Of a stretch of DNA of 64,000 nucleotides, positions 33,707 to 40,214 are shown in pieces (positions within the stretch are counted from its first letter, which is position 1; every line of letters starts with the position of its first letter). The notes beneath the pieces were generated by a model. It had not been told where the DNA came from. It did not search any database and saw only the letters and a program-made list of their open reading frames with translations. The translations under genes were made by a program, and so were the position numbers. The stretch is taken from positions 54,820 through 118,819 of the forward strand of contig NZ_JBMERQ010000009.1 in NCBI RefSeq assembly GCF_048820895.1, read 5' to 3'. Source of the stretch: Cribrihabitans_A neustonicus (GTDB lineage Bacteria; Pseudomonadota; Alphaproteobacteria; Rhodobacterales; Rhodobacteraceae).

Positions 33707-34453
33707 ATGGCACAGAATTCCCTGCGGCTGGGCGTGAACATCGACCATGTGGCCACCGTGCGCAACGCCCGCGGCGGCGCCTATCCGGACCCAGTCCGCG
33801 CCGCGAAGCTGGCCGAGGAAGCAGGCGCCGACGGCATCACCGCGCATCTGCGCGAAGACCGCCGCCACATCACCGATGAAGATATCGACGGGCTGATGGC
33901 GGCGCTGAAGGTGCCGCTGAACTTCGAGATGGCGGCGACGGAGGAAATGCAGAAGATCGCGCTCCGCCATAAGCCGCACGCGGTCTGCATCGTGCCGGAG
34001 AAGCGCGAGGAGCGCACCACCGAGGGCGGGCTGGAGGTCGCGCGCGAGGAAAACAAGCTTGCCCATTTCATCGCGCCCTTGCGCGAGGCGGGCTGCCGGG
34101 TGTCGATCTTCATTGCCGCCGACAAGCGGCAGATCGAGGCGGCCCACCGCATCGGTGCAGAGGTGATCGAACTGCACACCGGCGCTTATTGCGACTACCA
34201 CGCCGAGGGCAAGCTGGCCGAGCGCGACCGCGAGCTGGAGGCGCTGCGCGAGATGTCGGCCTACGCCCATTCGCTGGGGCTGGAGGTGCACGCGGGCCAT
34301 GGCCTCACCTATGACACGGTGGAGCCGGTCGCGGCCTTCCCGGAGGTGCGCGAGCTGAACATCGGCCACTTCCTGATCGGCGAAGCAATCTTCCGCGGCC
34401 TGACCCCGGCAGTGCAGGAGATGCGCCGGCTGATGGACGGCGCGAGGGCATGA
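33707..34453 (+). CDS. pdxJ: Pyridoxine 5'-phosphate synthase
   Basis: 248 residues from ATG 33707. TIM-barrel enzyme that condenses 1-deoxyxylulose 5-phosphate with 3-amino-2-oxopropyl phosphate to pyridoxine phosphate. Diagnostic segments: LGVNIDHVATVRNARGG, HLREDRRHITDEDI, CIVPEKREERTTEGGL, VIELHTGAYCD and LNIGHFLIGEAIFRGL. A longer frame overlaps DUF2062 and is not used. It precedes acpS, an order found widely in proteobacteria (pdxJ-acpS), with two adjacent inverted repeats in the gap. Confidence 0.96.
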   Translation: MAQNSLRLGVNIDHVATVRNARGGAYPDPVRAAKLAEEAGADGITAHLREDRRHITDEDIDGLMAALKVPLNFEMAATEEMQKIALRHKPHAVCIVPEKREERTTEGGLEVAREENKLAHFIAPLREAGCRVSIFIAADKRQIEAAHRIGAEVIELHTGAYCDYHAEGKLAERDRELEALREMSAYAHSLGLEVHAGHGLTYDTVEPVAAFPEVRELNIGHFLIGEAIFRGLTPAVQEMRRLMDGARA

Positions 34454-34461
34454 GGCGGGGG

Positions 34462-34483
34462 CCGTATTCATCAATGAATACGG
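34462..34483. repeat. 10-bp inverted repeat between pdxJ and acpS
   Basis: CCGTATTCAT (34462-34471) and ATGAATACGG (34474-34483) are perfect reverse complements around CA. The gap is AT-rich for this genome. It might be a protein-binding site or a small dispersed repeat; no second copy was recognised in this window. Confidence 0.6.
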
Positions 34484-34507
34484 GCCGGAATTTTCGGAAT
34501 TTCCGGC
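34484..34507 (+). terminator. Second inverted repeat before acpS
   Basis: GCCGGAA (34484-34490) pairs with TTCCGGC (34501-34507), with a T-rich 10-nt loop between. It starts right after the preceding repeat and ends 19 nt before the acpS start. It may attenuate reading from pdxJ into acpS. Confidence 0.45.
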
Positions 34508-34526
34508 ACCCGTTGCGAGCGCAGCG

Positions 34527-34976
34527 ATGATCCTCGGCACCGGCACAGACCTCGCCAACATCGAGCGCATTCAGCGCACGCTGGACCGCTTTGGCGACCG
34601 GTTCCGCAACCGTGTGTTCACCGAGGTGGAGCAGCGCAAGGCCGAGCGCCGCCGCGATGTGGCGGGCACCTACGCCAAACGCTGGGCCGCCAAGGAGGCC
34701 TGCTCCAAGGCGCTTGGCACCGGCCTGCGCATGGGCATCGCCTGGAAGGACATGGCGGTTTCCAACCTGCGCACCGGCCAGCCCGTCATGCATGTGACTG
34801 GATGGGCCGCCGAGCGTCTGGCCGAAATGACACCCCCTGGCCATGAGGCGGTGATCCACGTGACCCTCACCGACGACCACCCCTGGGCGCAGGCCTTCGT
34901 GGTGATCGAGGCCCGGCCTCTGCCGCAGGACCCCGACGCCGCCGCGGTCCCGGCGGAAAGCCCCGGCGGAGCTTGA
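34527..34976 (+). CDS. acpS: Holo-acyl carrier protein synthase
   Basis: 149 residues. Starts MILGTGTDLANIERI, with the metal-binding Asp of GTDL, and has KRWAAKEACSKALGTG, the second conserved motif with the catalytic Glu. It moves the 4'-phosphopantetheine group from CoA onto ACP, activating fatty acid synthesis. The last 15 residues (PDAAAVPAESPGG) are a low-complexity tail beyond the usual end. It lies between pdxJ and lepB; a weak coupling through the inverted repeats is possible. Confidence 0.95.
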   Translation: MILGTGTDLANIERIQRTLDRFGDRFRNRVFTEVEQRKAERRRDVAGTYAKRWAAKEACSKALGTGLRMGIAWKDMAVSNLRTGQPVMHVTGWAAERLAEMTPPGHEAVIHVTLTDDHPWAQAFVVIEARPLPQDPDAAAVPAESPGGA

Positions 34977-35034
34977 CTCGCGCCCGGCGCGCCCGCATGT
35001 AGCCCCCGACCCAGTTACCAAACCGGAGAGCCTG

Positions 35035-35871
35035 ATGACGGCAAAAGCTAAGGCCGGAAGTTCCATTCTCGAAACCGTGAAGACAGTCGTCTACGCGCTT
35101 TTGATCGCAGGGATCTTCCGCACCCTGTTCTTCCAGCCCTTCTGGATTCCCTCCGGCTCAATGAAGGAAACCCTGCTGATCGGGGATTTCCTCTTTGTGA
35201 ACAAGATGGCCTATGGCTACTCCTACGCCTCGTGCCCCAGCGTGCGCCTGCCTGCCATCGGCATCGACATTGATGCCGAGGACATCTGCGGCTTCCTCGA
35301 TGGTGACAACACCCGCTTCTGGGGCGGGGAGCCCGAGCGCGGCGACGTGGTGGTGTTCCGCCACCCGGTCAACGGCAATGATTTCATCAAACGGCTGGTT
35401 GGCCTGCCGGGCGACAAGATCCAGATGAAGAACGGCGTTCTGCACATCAACGGCAATCCGGTGAAGCTGCAAGATGCGGGCGAGTTCGAGGAAGTGATGC
35501 AGCGCCAGGGCCCTCAAGGCTCGCTGCCGCGCTGCGAGAACGCGCCGGTGGGACAGGGCGGTGTCTGCAAGAAGTCCCGCCAGATCGAGACTTTGCCTGG
35601 CGGTACTTCGCATGCGGTCCTCAATATCACCAACCAGGGCGTCGACCACACCGGCGTCTACCAGGTGCCTGCGGGTCATTACTTTTTCATGGGCGACAAC
35701 CGGGACAACTCCTCGGACAGCCGCCTGCCGCAATCCGCGGGCGGGGTCGGCTTTGTGCCGTATGAAAACCTGATCGGCCGTGCCGACCGGGTCATGTTCT
35801 CCTCGGCCGGGCGGTCCATGCTGTACTTCTGGACCTGGCGCGGCGACCGTTTCTTCAAGAGGATCGAGTGA
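35035..35871 (+). CDS. lepB: Signal peptidase I
   Basis: 278 residues. One N-terminal membrane segment (VVYALLIAGIFRTLFF), then the catalytic Ser42 in WIPSGSMKETLL, the general-base Lys119 in NDFIKRLVGLPGD, and box E GDNRDNSSDSR. It removes signal peptides from secreted proteins at the outer face of the inner membrane. The central insertion with cysteines in ASCPSV, DICGF, PRCENA and GVCKKS is rich in Cys and might form disulfides. It overlaps rnc by 4 nt (GTGA), so the two are translationally coupled. Confidence 0.95.
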   Translation: MTAKAKAGSSILETVKTVVYALLIAGIFRTLFFQPFWIPSGSMKETLLIGDFLFVNKMAYGYSYASCPSVRLPAIGIDIDAEDICGFLDGDNTRFWGGEPERGDVVVFRHPVNGNDFIKRLVGLPGDKIQMKNGVLHINGNPVKLQDAGEFEEVMQRQGPQGSLPRCENAPVGQGGVCKKSRQIETLPGGTSHAVLNITNQGVDHTGVYQVPAGHYFFMGDNRDNSSDSRLPQSAGGVGFVPYENLIGRADRVMFSSAGRSMLYFWTWRGDRFFKRIE

Positions 35872-36545
35872 AACTATCCAAGGAATTGCGCGCCTTCGAG
35901 GAGCGCATCGGCCACCGTTTCGAGCGGCCCGAGCTTCTGCAGCGCGCTGTGACCCATGCTTCCGTCTCTTCACCCAACCGCAAGGACAACCAGCGGCTGG
36001 AATTTCTGGGCGACCGGGTGCTGGGGCTGGTGATGGCGACCGCGCTTCTCGAGCACGACAAGACCGCCACGGAGGGCCAGCTGGCGCCGCGCTTCAACGC
36101 GCTGGTGCGCAAGGAGGCCTGCGCCGAGGTCGCGCGCGAGATCGACCTGGGCGCGGTGCTGAAACTGGGCCGCTCGGAGATGATGTCCGGAGGGCGCCGC
36201 AAACAGGCGCTTCTGGGGGACGCGATGGAAGCGGTGATCGCGGCGGTCTACAAGGACGCAGGTTTTGATGCCGCGCGGGAGATGATCCTGCGGCTCTGGG
36301 GCAAACGCGTCCACCAGGTCGAGGAAGACGCCCGCGATGCCAAGACCTCGCTTCAGGAATGGGCCCAGGCGCGCGGCCAGAAGCCGCCCGACTACGTCGA
36401 GGTGTCGCGCAGCGGCCCGGATCATGCGCCGGTCTTCACCATCGCCGCCCGGCTGGAGGATGGTGCCGAGGCGCAGGCCACCGCAGGCTCCAAGCGGCAG
36501 GCCGAGCAGGCCGCGGCCAAGGCGCTGCTGGCGCAGCTGGGCTGA
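35868..36545 (+). CDS. rnc: Ribonuclease III
   Basis: 225 residues from GTG 35868. The RNase III domain has QRLEFLGDRVLGLV, the signature motif with the catalytic acids, and LLGDAMEAVIAAVY. The double-stranded RNA-binding domain follows (about 155-223: DAKTSLQEWAQARGQ, then AEAQATAGSKRQAEQAAAKA). It processes rRNA precursors and structured mRNAs. lepB-rnc-era is a conserved proteobacterial operon. A long hairpin lies in the rnc-era gap and might be a target for autoregulation. Confidence 0.96.
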   Translation: MKLSKELRAFEERIGHRFERPELLQRAVTHASVSSPNRKDNQRLEFLGDRVLGLVMATALLEHDKTATEGQLAPRFNALVRKEACAEVAREIDLGAVLKLGRSEMMSGGRRKQALLGDAMEAVIAAVYKDAGFDAAREMILRLWGKRVHQVEEDARDAKTSLQEWAQARGQKPPDYVEVSRSGPDHAPVFTIAARLEDGAEAQATAGSKRQAEQAAAKALLAQLG

Positions 36546-36598
36546 GAGCCCGGCCGCCGGTGGCGGAAACCTGTCCGGCAGGCAGCGCCCTGGCCACC

Positions 36599-36631
36599 GG
36601 AAAACCCCTCTGGCCCCAGCGGGCGTTTTCC
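36599..36631 (+). other. Imperfect long hairpin in the rnc-era gap
   Basis: GGAAAAC (36599-36605) pairs with GTTTTCC (36625-36631), and CTGG/CCAG pair near the tip inside it. The duplex is interrupted by small bulges. As an RNA helix between rnc and era it could be a substrate for RNase III itself. A weak terminator role is an alternative. Confidence 0.45.
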
Positions 36632-36666
36632 TGTAGGGGAACTGCTCTGCTAACAGGACCAGACAG

Positions 36667-37572
36667 ATGACCACACGCGCCGGATTCGTTGCCCTGATCG
36701 GGGAGCCCAACGCGGGCAAATCGACCCTCTTGAACCGTATGGTCGGGGCCAAGGTCTCGATCGTCACCCACAAGGTGCAAACCACCCGCGCCCGTATCCG
36801 CGGCGTGGCAATGGAGGGCGATGCGCAGATCGTCTTTGTCGACACCCCCGGCCTGTTCCGCCCGCGCCGCCGGCTCGACCGCGCGATGGTCGCGGCCGCC
36901 TGGGGCGGGGCGGCGGATGCCGACATCGTTGTGCTGATGGTGGAAGCGCACCGCGGCATCACGGAAGGGGTGGAAACCATCCTCGAAGGCCTTTCCGAAG
37001 TGGGCGAGGGCCGCACCGTGGCGCTGGCGATCAACAAGATCGACCGGGTGCCCGCCGAAAAACTGCTCGGGCTCGCCCAGGACCTGAACGCGCGCTACAG
37101 CTTTGCGGAAACCTTCATGATTTCGGCCGAGCGCGGCCATGGCGTCGACGACTTGCGGGTCTGGCTTGCGGGCAAGCTGCCGGAAAGCCCCTGGCTCTAC
37201 CCCGAAGACCAGATCGCCGATCTGCCGATGCGGATGATCGCGGCCGAGATGACGCGTGAAAAGCTGACCCTGCGCCTGCACCAGGAGCTGCCCTATCAGC
37301 TCACCGTCGAGACGGAAAAGTGGGAAGAACGCAAGGACGGCTCCGCCCGGGTGGACCAGATCATCTACGTGATGCGGGACGGCCACAAGGGCATCGTGCT
37401 GGGCAAGCGCGGCGAAACCATCAAGGCGGTGTCGCAAGCCGCGCGGGCCGAGCTGGAGGAGTTTCTGGGCCGCAAGGTGCATCTTTTCCTGCAGGTGAAG
37501 GTGCGCCCGAACTGGCTGGAGGAGGCCGAGCGCTACTCGGAAATGGGGCTCGACTTCAAGGACGGCAACTGA
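36667..37572 (+). CDS. era: GTPase Era
   Basis: 301 residues. GTPase domain: Walker A GEPNAGKSTLLN (11-22), switch I region TTRARIRGV, DTPGLF as G3, NKID as G4. The C-terminal KH domain (about 205-295) contains VIYVMRDGHKGIVLGKRGE, the RNA-binding loop for the 3' end of 16S rRNA. It helps mature the 30S subunit. The preceding gap of 121 nt carries the hairpin above. Identification is secure. Confidence 0.97.
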   Translation: MTTRAGFVALIGEPNAGKSTLLNRMVGAKVSIVTHKVQTTRARIRGVAMEGDAQIVFVDTPGLFRPRRRLDRAMVAAAWGGAADADIVVLMVEAHRGITEGVETILEGLSEVGEGRTVALAINKIDRVPAEKLLGLAQDLNARYSFAETFMISAERGHGVDDLRVWLAGKLPESPWLYPEDQIADLPMRMIAAEMTREKLTLRLHQELPYQLTVETEKWEERKDGSARVDQIIYVMRDGHKGIVLGKRGETIKAVSQAARAELEEFLGRKVHLFLQVKVRPNWLEEAERYSEMGLDFKDGN

Positions 37573-37589
37573 GCCGCGCCGCCCCGTGA

Positions 37590-37625
37590 TCTTCATCTTT
37601 CCGCAAATACTCCCGCCGGAGGCAC
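37590..37625. repeat. Possible copy of a Rhodobacteraceae intergenic repeat
   Basis: The stretch with CCGCAAATACTCCCGCCGG resembles the element near 53.6 kb (CCGCAAATACCCCGG). Sequences of this kind are common between genes in Rhodobacteraceae, from general knowledge; only two examples are seen here. Confidence 0.35.
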
Positions 37626-37665
37626 CCGCGGCTGCCGTCCGTGCGGACAATGGCGGCGGCGCGGC

Positions 37666-37995
37666 ATGACCCGCCTCACGGCCGAATTCTGGGTGCAAGC
37701 CTACCTCGCGCGGCTGCGGCTGATGGATATCCCGGCCTTTGTCACCGCGCATGGCGATGACACGGCGGGCGCGGTGCTGGTGAAGCTCAACACGCTCGAT
37801 GGACAGGCCCGCGCCTTTCACCGCACTTTCGACCTGATGACCGGCGCGCGCAAGTGGGACACGCTGGCCGCGGGGGATGAGACAGAGGTCGACGCCTCGA
37901 TCCGCCGCCAGCAGGGTTTCGACCCCGACCTCTGGGTGATCGAGGTCGAGGACCGCGGCGGCCGCCACCTGCTGGATGAGCCGGGCCTGGAATGA
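37666..37995 (+). CDS. DUF1491 family protein
   Basis: 109 residues, cytoplasmic, no membrane segment. It has the DUF1491 pattern: TRLTAEFWVQAYLARLRL near the start, GDDTAGAVLVKLNTLDG, WDTLAAGDE, and IRRQQGFDPDLWVIEVED at the end. The family is alphaproteobacterial and of unknown function, often found next to era and recO as here. It follows era by 93 nt and abuts the end of a minus-strand gene (the two stop codons touch), so the pair is convergent. Confidence 0.88.
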   Translation: MTRLTAEFWVQAYLARLRLMDIPAFVTAHGDDTAGAVLVKLNTLDGQARAFHRTFDLMTGARKWDTLAAGDETEVDASIRRQQGFDPDLWVIEVEDRGGRHLLDEPGLE

Positions 37996-38301
37996 TTACC
38001 AGCCCCCGGTCTTGCCCATTATGTCATGGCCGGTGGCCCGCGGAGCGCCACCGGCAAACTCCCTGACACGCCCCGCGAAACTCTTGAAGTAGTCCTGCGA
38101 CTGTACATGGGCGAGCGTTTCGGCACTGTCCCAGCGGCCCCAGTGGATCCGGGTCTCCCCGTCATCCGCAACCGCCACCTGATAGGTGAACTTGCCGGCC
38201 GCCCCGGGGTCCGCGTTAATGGCCGCGATGAACTCGGATGTGGCCTCCCGCCAGGCGTTCTCGTCGCCGCTGTAGGTGTAGATAATGGTGATGCCGCGCA
38301 T
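37996..38301 (-). CDS. ABM-like dimeric alpha-beta barrel protein
   Basis: 101 residues. The pattern ITIIYTYSGDENAWREATSE, FTYQVAVADDGETRIHWGRW, then HVQSQDYFKSFAGRVREF resembles antibiotic biosynthesis monooxygenase-like domains, small dimeric barrels that act as quinol oxygenases or simple sensors. AAGGAGG lies 5 nt before the ATG. A perfect 8-bp inverted repeat (TATTTAAC-N6-GTTAAATA) sits 12-34 nt upstream, overlapping its promoter. Function is not predictable from sequence; assignment to ABM is tentative. Confidence 0.6.
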   Translation of the reverse strand: MRGITIIYTYSGDENAWREATSEFIAAINADPGAAGKFTYQVAVADDGETRIHWGRWDSAETLAHVQSQDYFKSFAGRVREFAGGAPRATGHDIMGKTGGW

Positions 38302-38313
38302 AGGGGCCTCCTT

Positions 38314-38335
38314 TATTTAACCGTGGCGTTAAATA
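38314..38335. promoter_or_regulatory. Perfect 8-bp inverted repeat upstream of the ABM-like gene
   Basis: TATTTAAC (38314-38321) and GTTAAATA (38328-38335) flank CGTGGC. It is the most AT-rich stretch in the divergent region to recO (start 38440). It also reads TTAA-N8-TTAA, one base longer than a CtrA site. It looks like an operator. Confidence 0.55.
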
Positions 38336-38439
38336 GAAGCCGCCGCTGCGGCGCAGTCAAGGGATGTCTTGAAGATGGCCGTCATTTCGTCTCTGCTGCC
38401 CGGCAGGGGATGAGGTAAAGCTGAGCACGGGAGCAGCCG

Positions 38440-39165
38440 GTGGAATGGCGTGATCACGGGATATTGCTGGCTATGCGCCGCCACGGCGAACATGCCGCCA
38501 TCATCGATGTTTTCACCGAGGGCCACGGCCGCCACGCAGGTGTGGTGCGCGGCGGTGCGGGCAGGAAGATGGCGCCCATTCTGCAGCCTGGCGCGCAGCT
38601 CGACCTGACTTGGCGCGCGCGGCTGGAGGATCACCTCGGCAGCTACCACGCCGAGCCCCTGCGCAGCCGCGCTGCAGCGGCGCTGTCGGGGCGGCTGGCG
38701 CTGGCGGGGCTGAATGCAGTGACGGCACTGCTGGTGTTCTGCCTGCCCGAGCGGGAGCCGCACCCGGATCTCTACACGCGCAGCGAGCGGCTGCTCGATC
38801 TTCTGGAACAGGAAGACCTTTGGCCGCTGGCCTATCTGCGATGGGAGATGGCGCTGCTGGAGGAAATGGGCTTCGGCCTTGATCTCAGAGCCTGCGCGGT
38901 GACCGGCGCGGCGGGGGGGCTTTTCTATGTCTCGCCCAAGTCGGGGCGGGCTGTTTCACGTGAAGGCGCGGGCGAATGGGCCGACCGGCTGCTGCCCTTG
39001 CCGCCGGTGATGCTGGGGCAGGGCGAGGCGGGCGATGCCGAGATCCTGCAGGGCTTGCGAACCACGGGGTATTTTCTGGAGGCGCACTTGGCGCCGTCTC
39101 TGGGTAACCGCCCGCTGCCGGAGGCGCGCGGGCGTCTTCTCGATACGCTCAGCCGCCGGCTCTGA
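38440..39165 (+). CDS. recO: DNA repair protein RecO
   Basis: 241 residues. The N-terminal OB domain starts MEWRDHGILLAMRRHGEHAAI, which is diagnostic. A helical domain carries RACAVTGAAGGLFYVSPKSGR, where many homologues have a zinc site; here a single Cys (DLRACAVTG) is seen, so zinc binding is probably lost. With RecR it loads RecA onto SSB-coated gaps. It closes the lepB-rnc-era-recO region, although DUF1491 and the ABM-like gene intervene. Confidence 0.94.
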   Translation: MEWRDHGILLAMRRHGEHAAIIDVFTEGHGRHAGVVRGGAGRKMAPILQPGAQLDLTWRARLEDHLGSYHAEPLRSRAAAALSGRLALAGLNAVTALLVFCLPEREPHPDLYTRSERLLDLLEQEDLWPLAYLRWEMALLEEMGFGLDLRACAVTGAAGGLFYVSPKSGRAVSREGAGEWADRLLPLPPVMLGQGEAGDAEILQGLRTTGYFLEAHLAPSLGNRPLPEARGRLLDTLSRRL

Positions 39166-39374
39166 AAAGCATTTCCCGGCCCGCGTCATTGCTGAAGATT
39201 ATCACGTTGCCTGCGGCCGCGGCCAGGGTCATCTCGTGCAGCGCTTAAGGACGGCAGGTTCTGCTGCCTGCTCCGGGCAGGCGGCGCCCGGACCGATGGC
39301 ACCCACGCATTCTTTACGGTGCGCGGAAGGAGGCGGGAGTGCCGCCTTGGCTGTGGCGGCGGCTTGCCATCGGC
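39166..39374. other. Spacer between recO and the SGNH lipoprotein gene
   Basis: About 210 nt between convergent genes. It contains a short GC hairpin (GCCTG-CTCCGG-CAGGC near 39270) but no gene I can support and no clear T-tract terminator. Confidence 0.4.
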
Positions 39375-40064
39375 TCACTGCGCGCGGATGATCGCGGCTA
39401 GCCTGCTGCCAATCTCGCGGCTGGCCTTCACCGACGGGTGGATCATGTCGGGCGCGTGATAGGAGCGGTCGCCCTGAGGCACCATGTCCTTGAGCGAGAC
39501 AAAGAACACGCCGGGATCGCTCTCCGCGTGGCGGGCGAAGCGGCGCTCCAGGGTGTCGCCCTCGTCGCGGCAGTGCTCGATCAGCGAGCCGCGCCCGGGG
39601 CTCCGCAGATAGCCGACATAAATTACCCTGGCCCCGGTGCTCCGCAGCTGGGTGAGCAGGTCCGGGATCGCGCCGCTCTCCCCGTCCTCGGAGATCAGCC
39701 GGTCCAGCTTGCCCTTGCAGGCGACGCAGCCGCAGCCCAGCCAGAGGTCGTTGCCGCCGCCGTTCACGATGATCCACTTCCAGGGGCCTGGGCGGTACTG
39801 CCTGGCGATGTTCAGCCCCGCAGCGCCGGTGAGCGGCAGGCGGTAGATGTGGCGCGCGCCGCTCACGGAGCGGTCCGCCACCGGCCTTCCCAGCGCGTCC
39901 TCAACCGCGTCTGCGATCGAATTGCCGGAGAGGCGGTTCCAGGCGAGGAGCGAGTCACCCATCACCAGAATGTGCGCCTTGCCCCCGGGCGGCACCGGCG
40001 CGGCGCAGGACGTAAGCAGGAGGATGAAACAGAAAGGCGCGATGAGACGGGCGAAGAAGGTCAT
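39375..40064 (-). CDS. SGNH/GDSL hydrolase lipoprotein
   Basis: 229 residues from ATG 40064. A lipoprotein signal peptide ends in LLLTSCAAP (lipobox Cys at about 20). SGNH blocks are visible: block I VMGDSLLAWN (Ser nucleophile), block III GGGNDLWLG (Asn), and block V DMIHPSVKA (Asp and His). So it is an esterase or acyl hydrolase facing the periplasm. It also has a cysteine cluster CGCVACKG directly after block III and another Cys in IEHCRDEG, unusual for the family, possibly disulfides or a metal site. Substrate unknown. Other longer starts lack a signal peptide. Confidence 0.87.
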   Translation of the reverse strand: MTFFARLIAPFCFILLLTSCAAPVPPGGKAHILVMGDSLLAWNRLSGNSIADAVEDALGRPVADRSVSGARHIYRLPLTGAAGLNIARQYRPGPWKWIIVNGGGNDLWLGCGCVACKGKLDRLISEDGESGAIPDLLTQLRSTGARVIYVGYLRSPGRGSLIEHCRDEGDTLERRFARHAESDPGVFFVSLKDMVPQGDRSYHAPDMIHPSVKASREIGSRLAAIIRAQ

Positions 40065-40146
40065 GCGGCGTCTTCTAGCGCCGAACCGGCGGTGCGGGAA
40101 CCGCCGGCGCCCGCGAAGCGCTGCATTGGCCCGCGGAGGCAAGTGG

Positions 40147-40174
40147 AAAAAAATCCCGGCGCCGGGGCGCCGGG
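40147..40174 (-). terminator. Terminator downstream of mcd
   Basis: CCCGGCGCC (40155-40163) and GGCGCCGGG (40166-40174) form a strong GC palindrome. On the minus strand it runs directly into seven T (the AAAAAAA at 40147-40153). It ends the mcd transcript before the SGNH gene. Confidence 0.85.
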
Positions 40175-40214
40175 TGAGGCGGGGAAACTGCCCGCAGTTG
40201 GAAAACAGAAGCTG

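Noticed and set aside
38317..38332. CtrA site candidate TTAA-N8-TTAA before the ABM-like gene
   Set aside because: The spacer is 8 and not 7 bases, so it does not meet the CtrA consensus; kept only as a palindrome.
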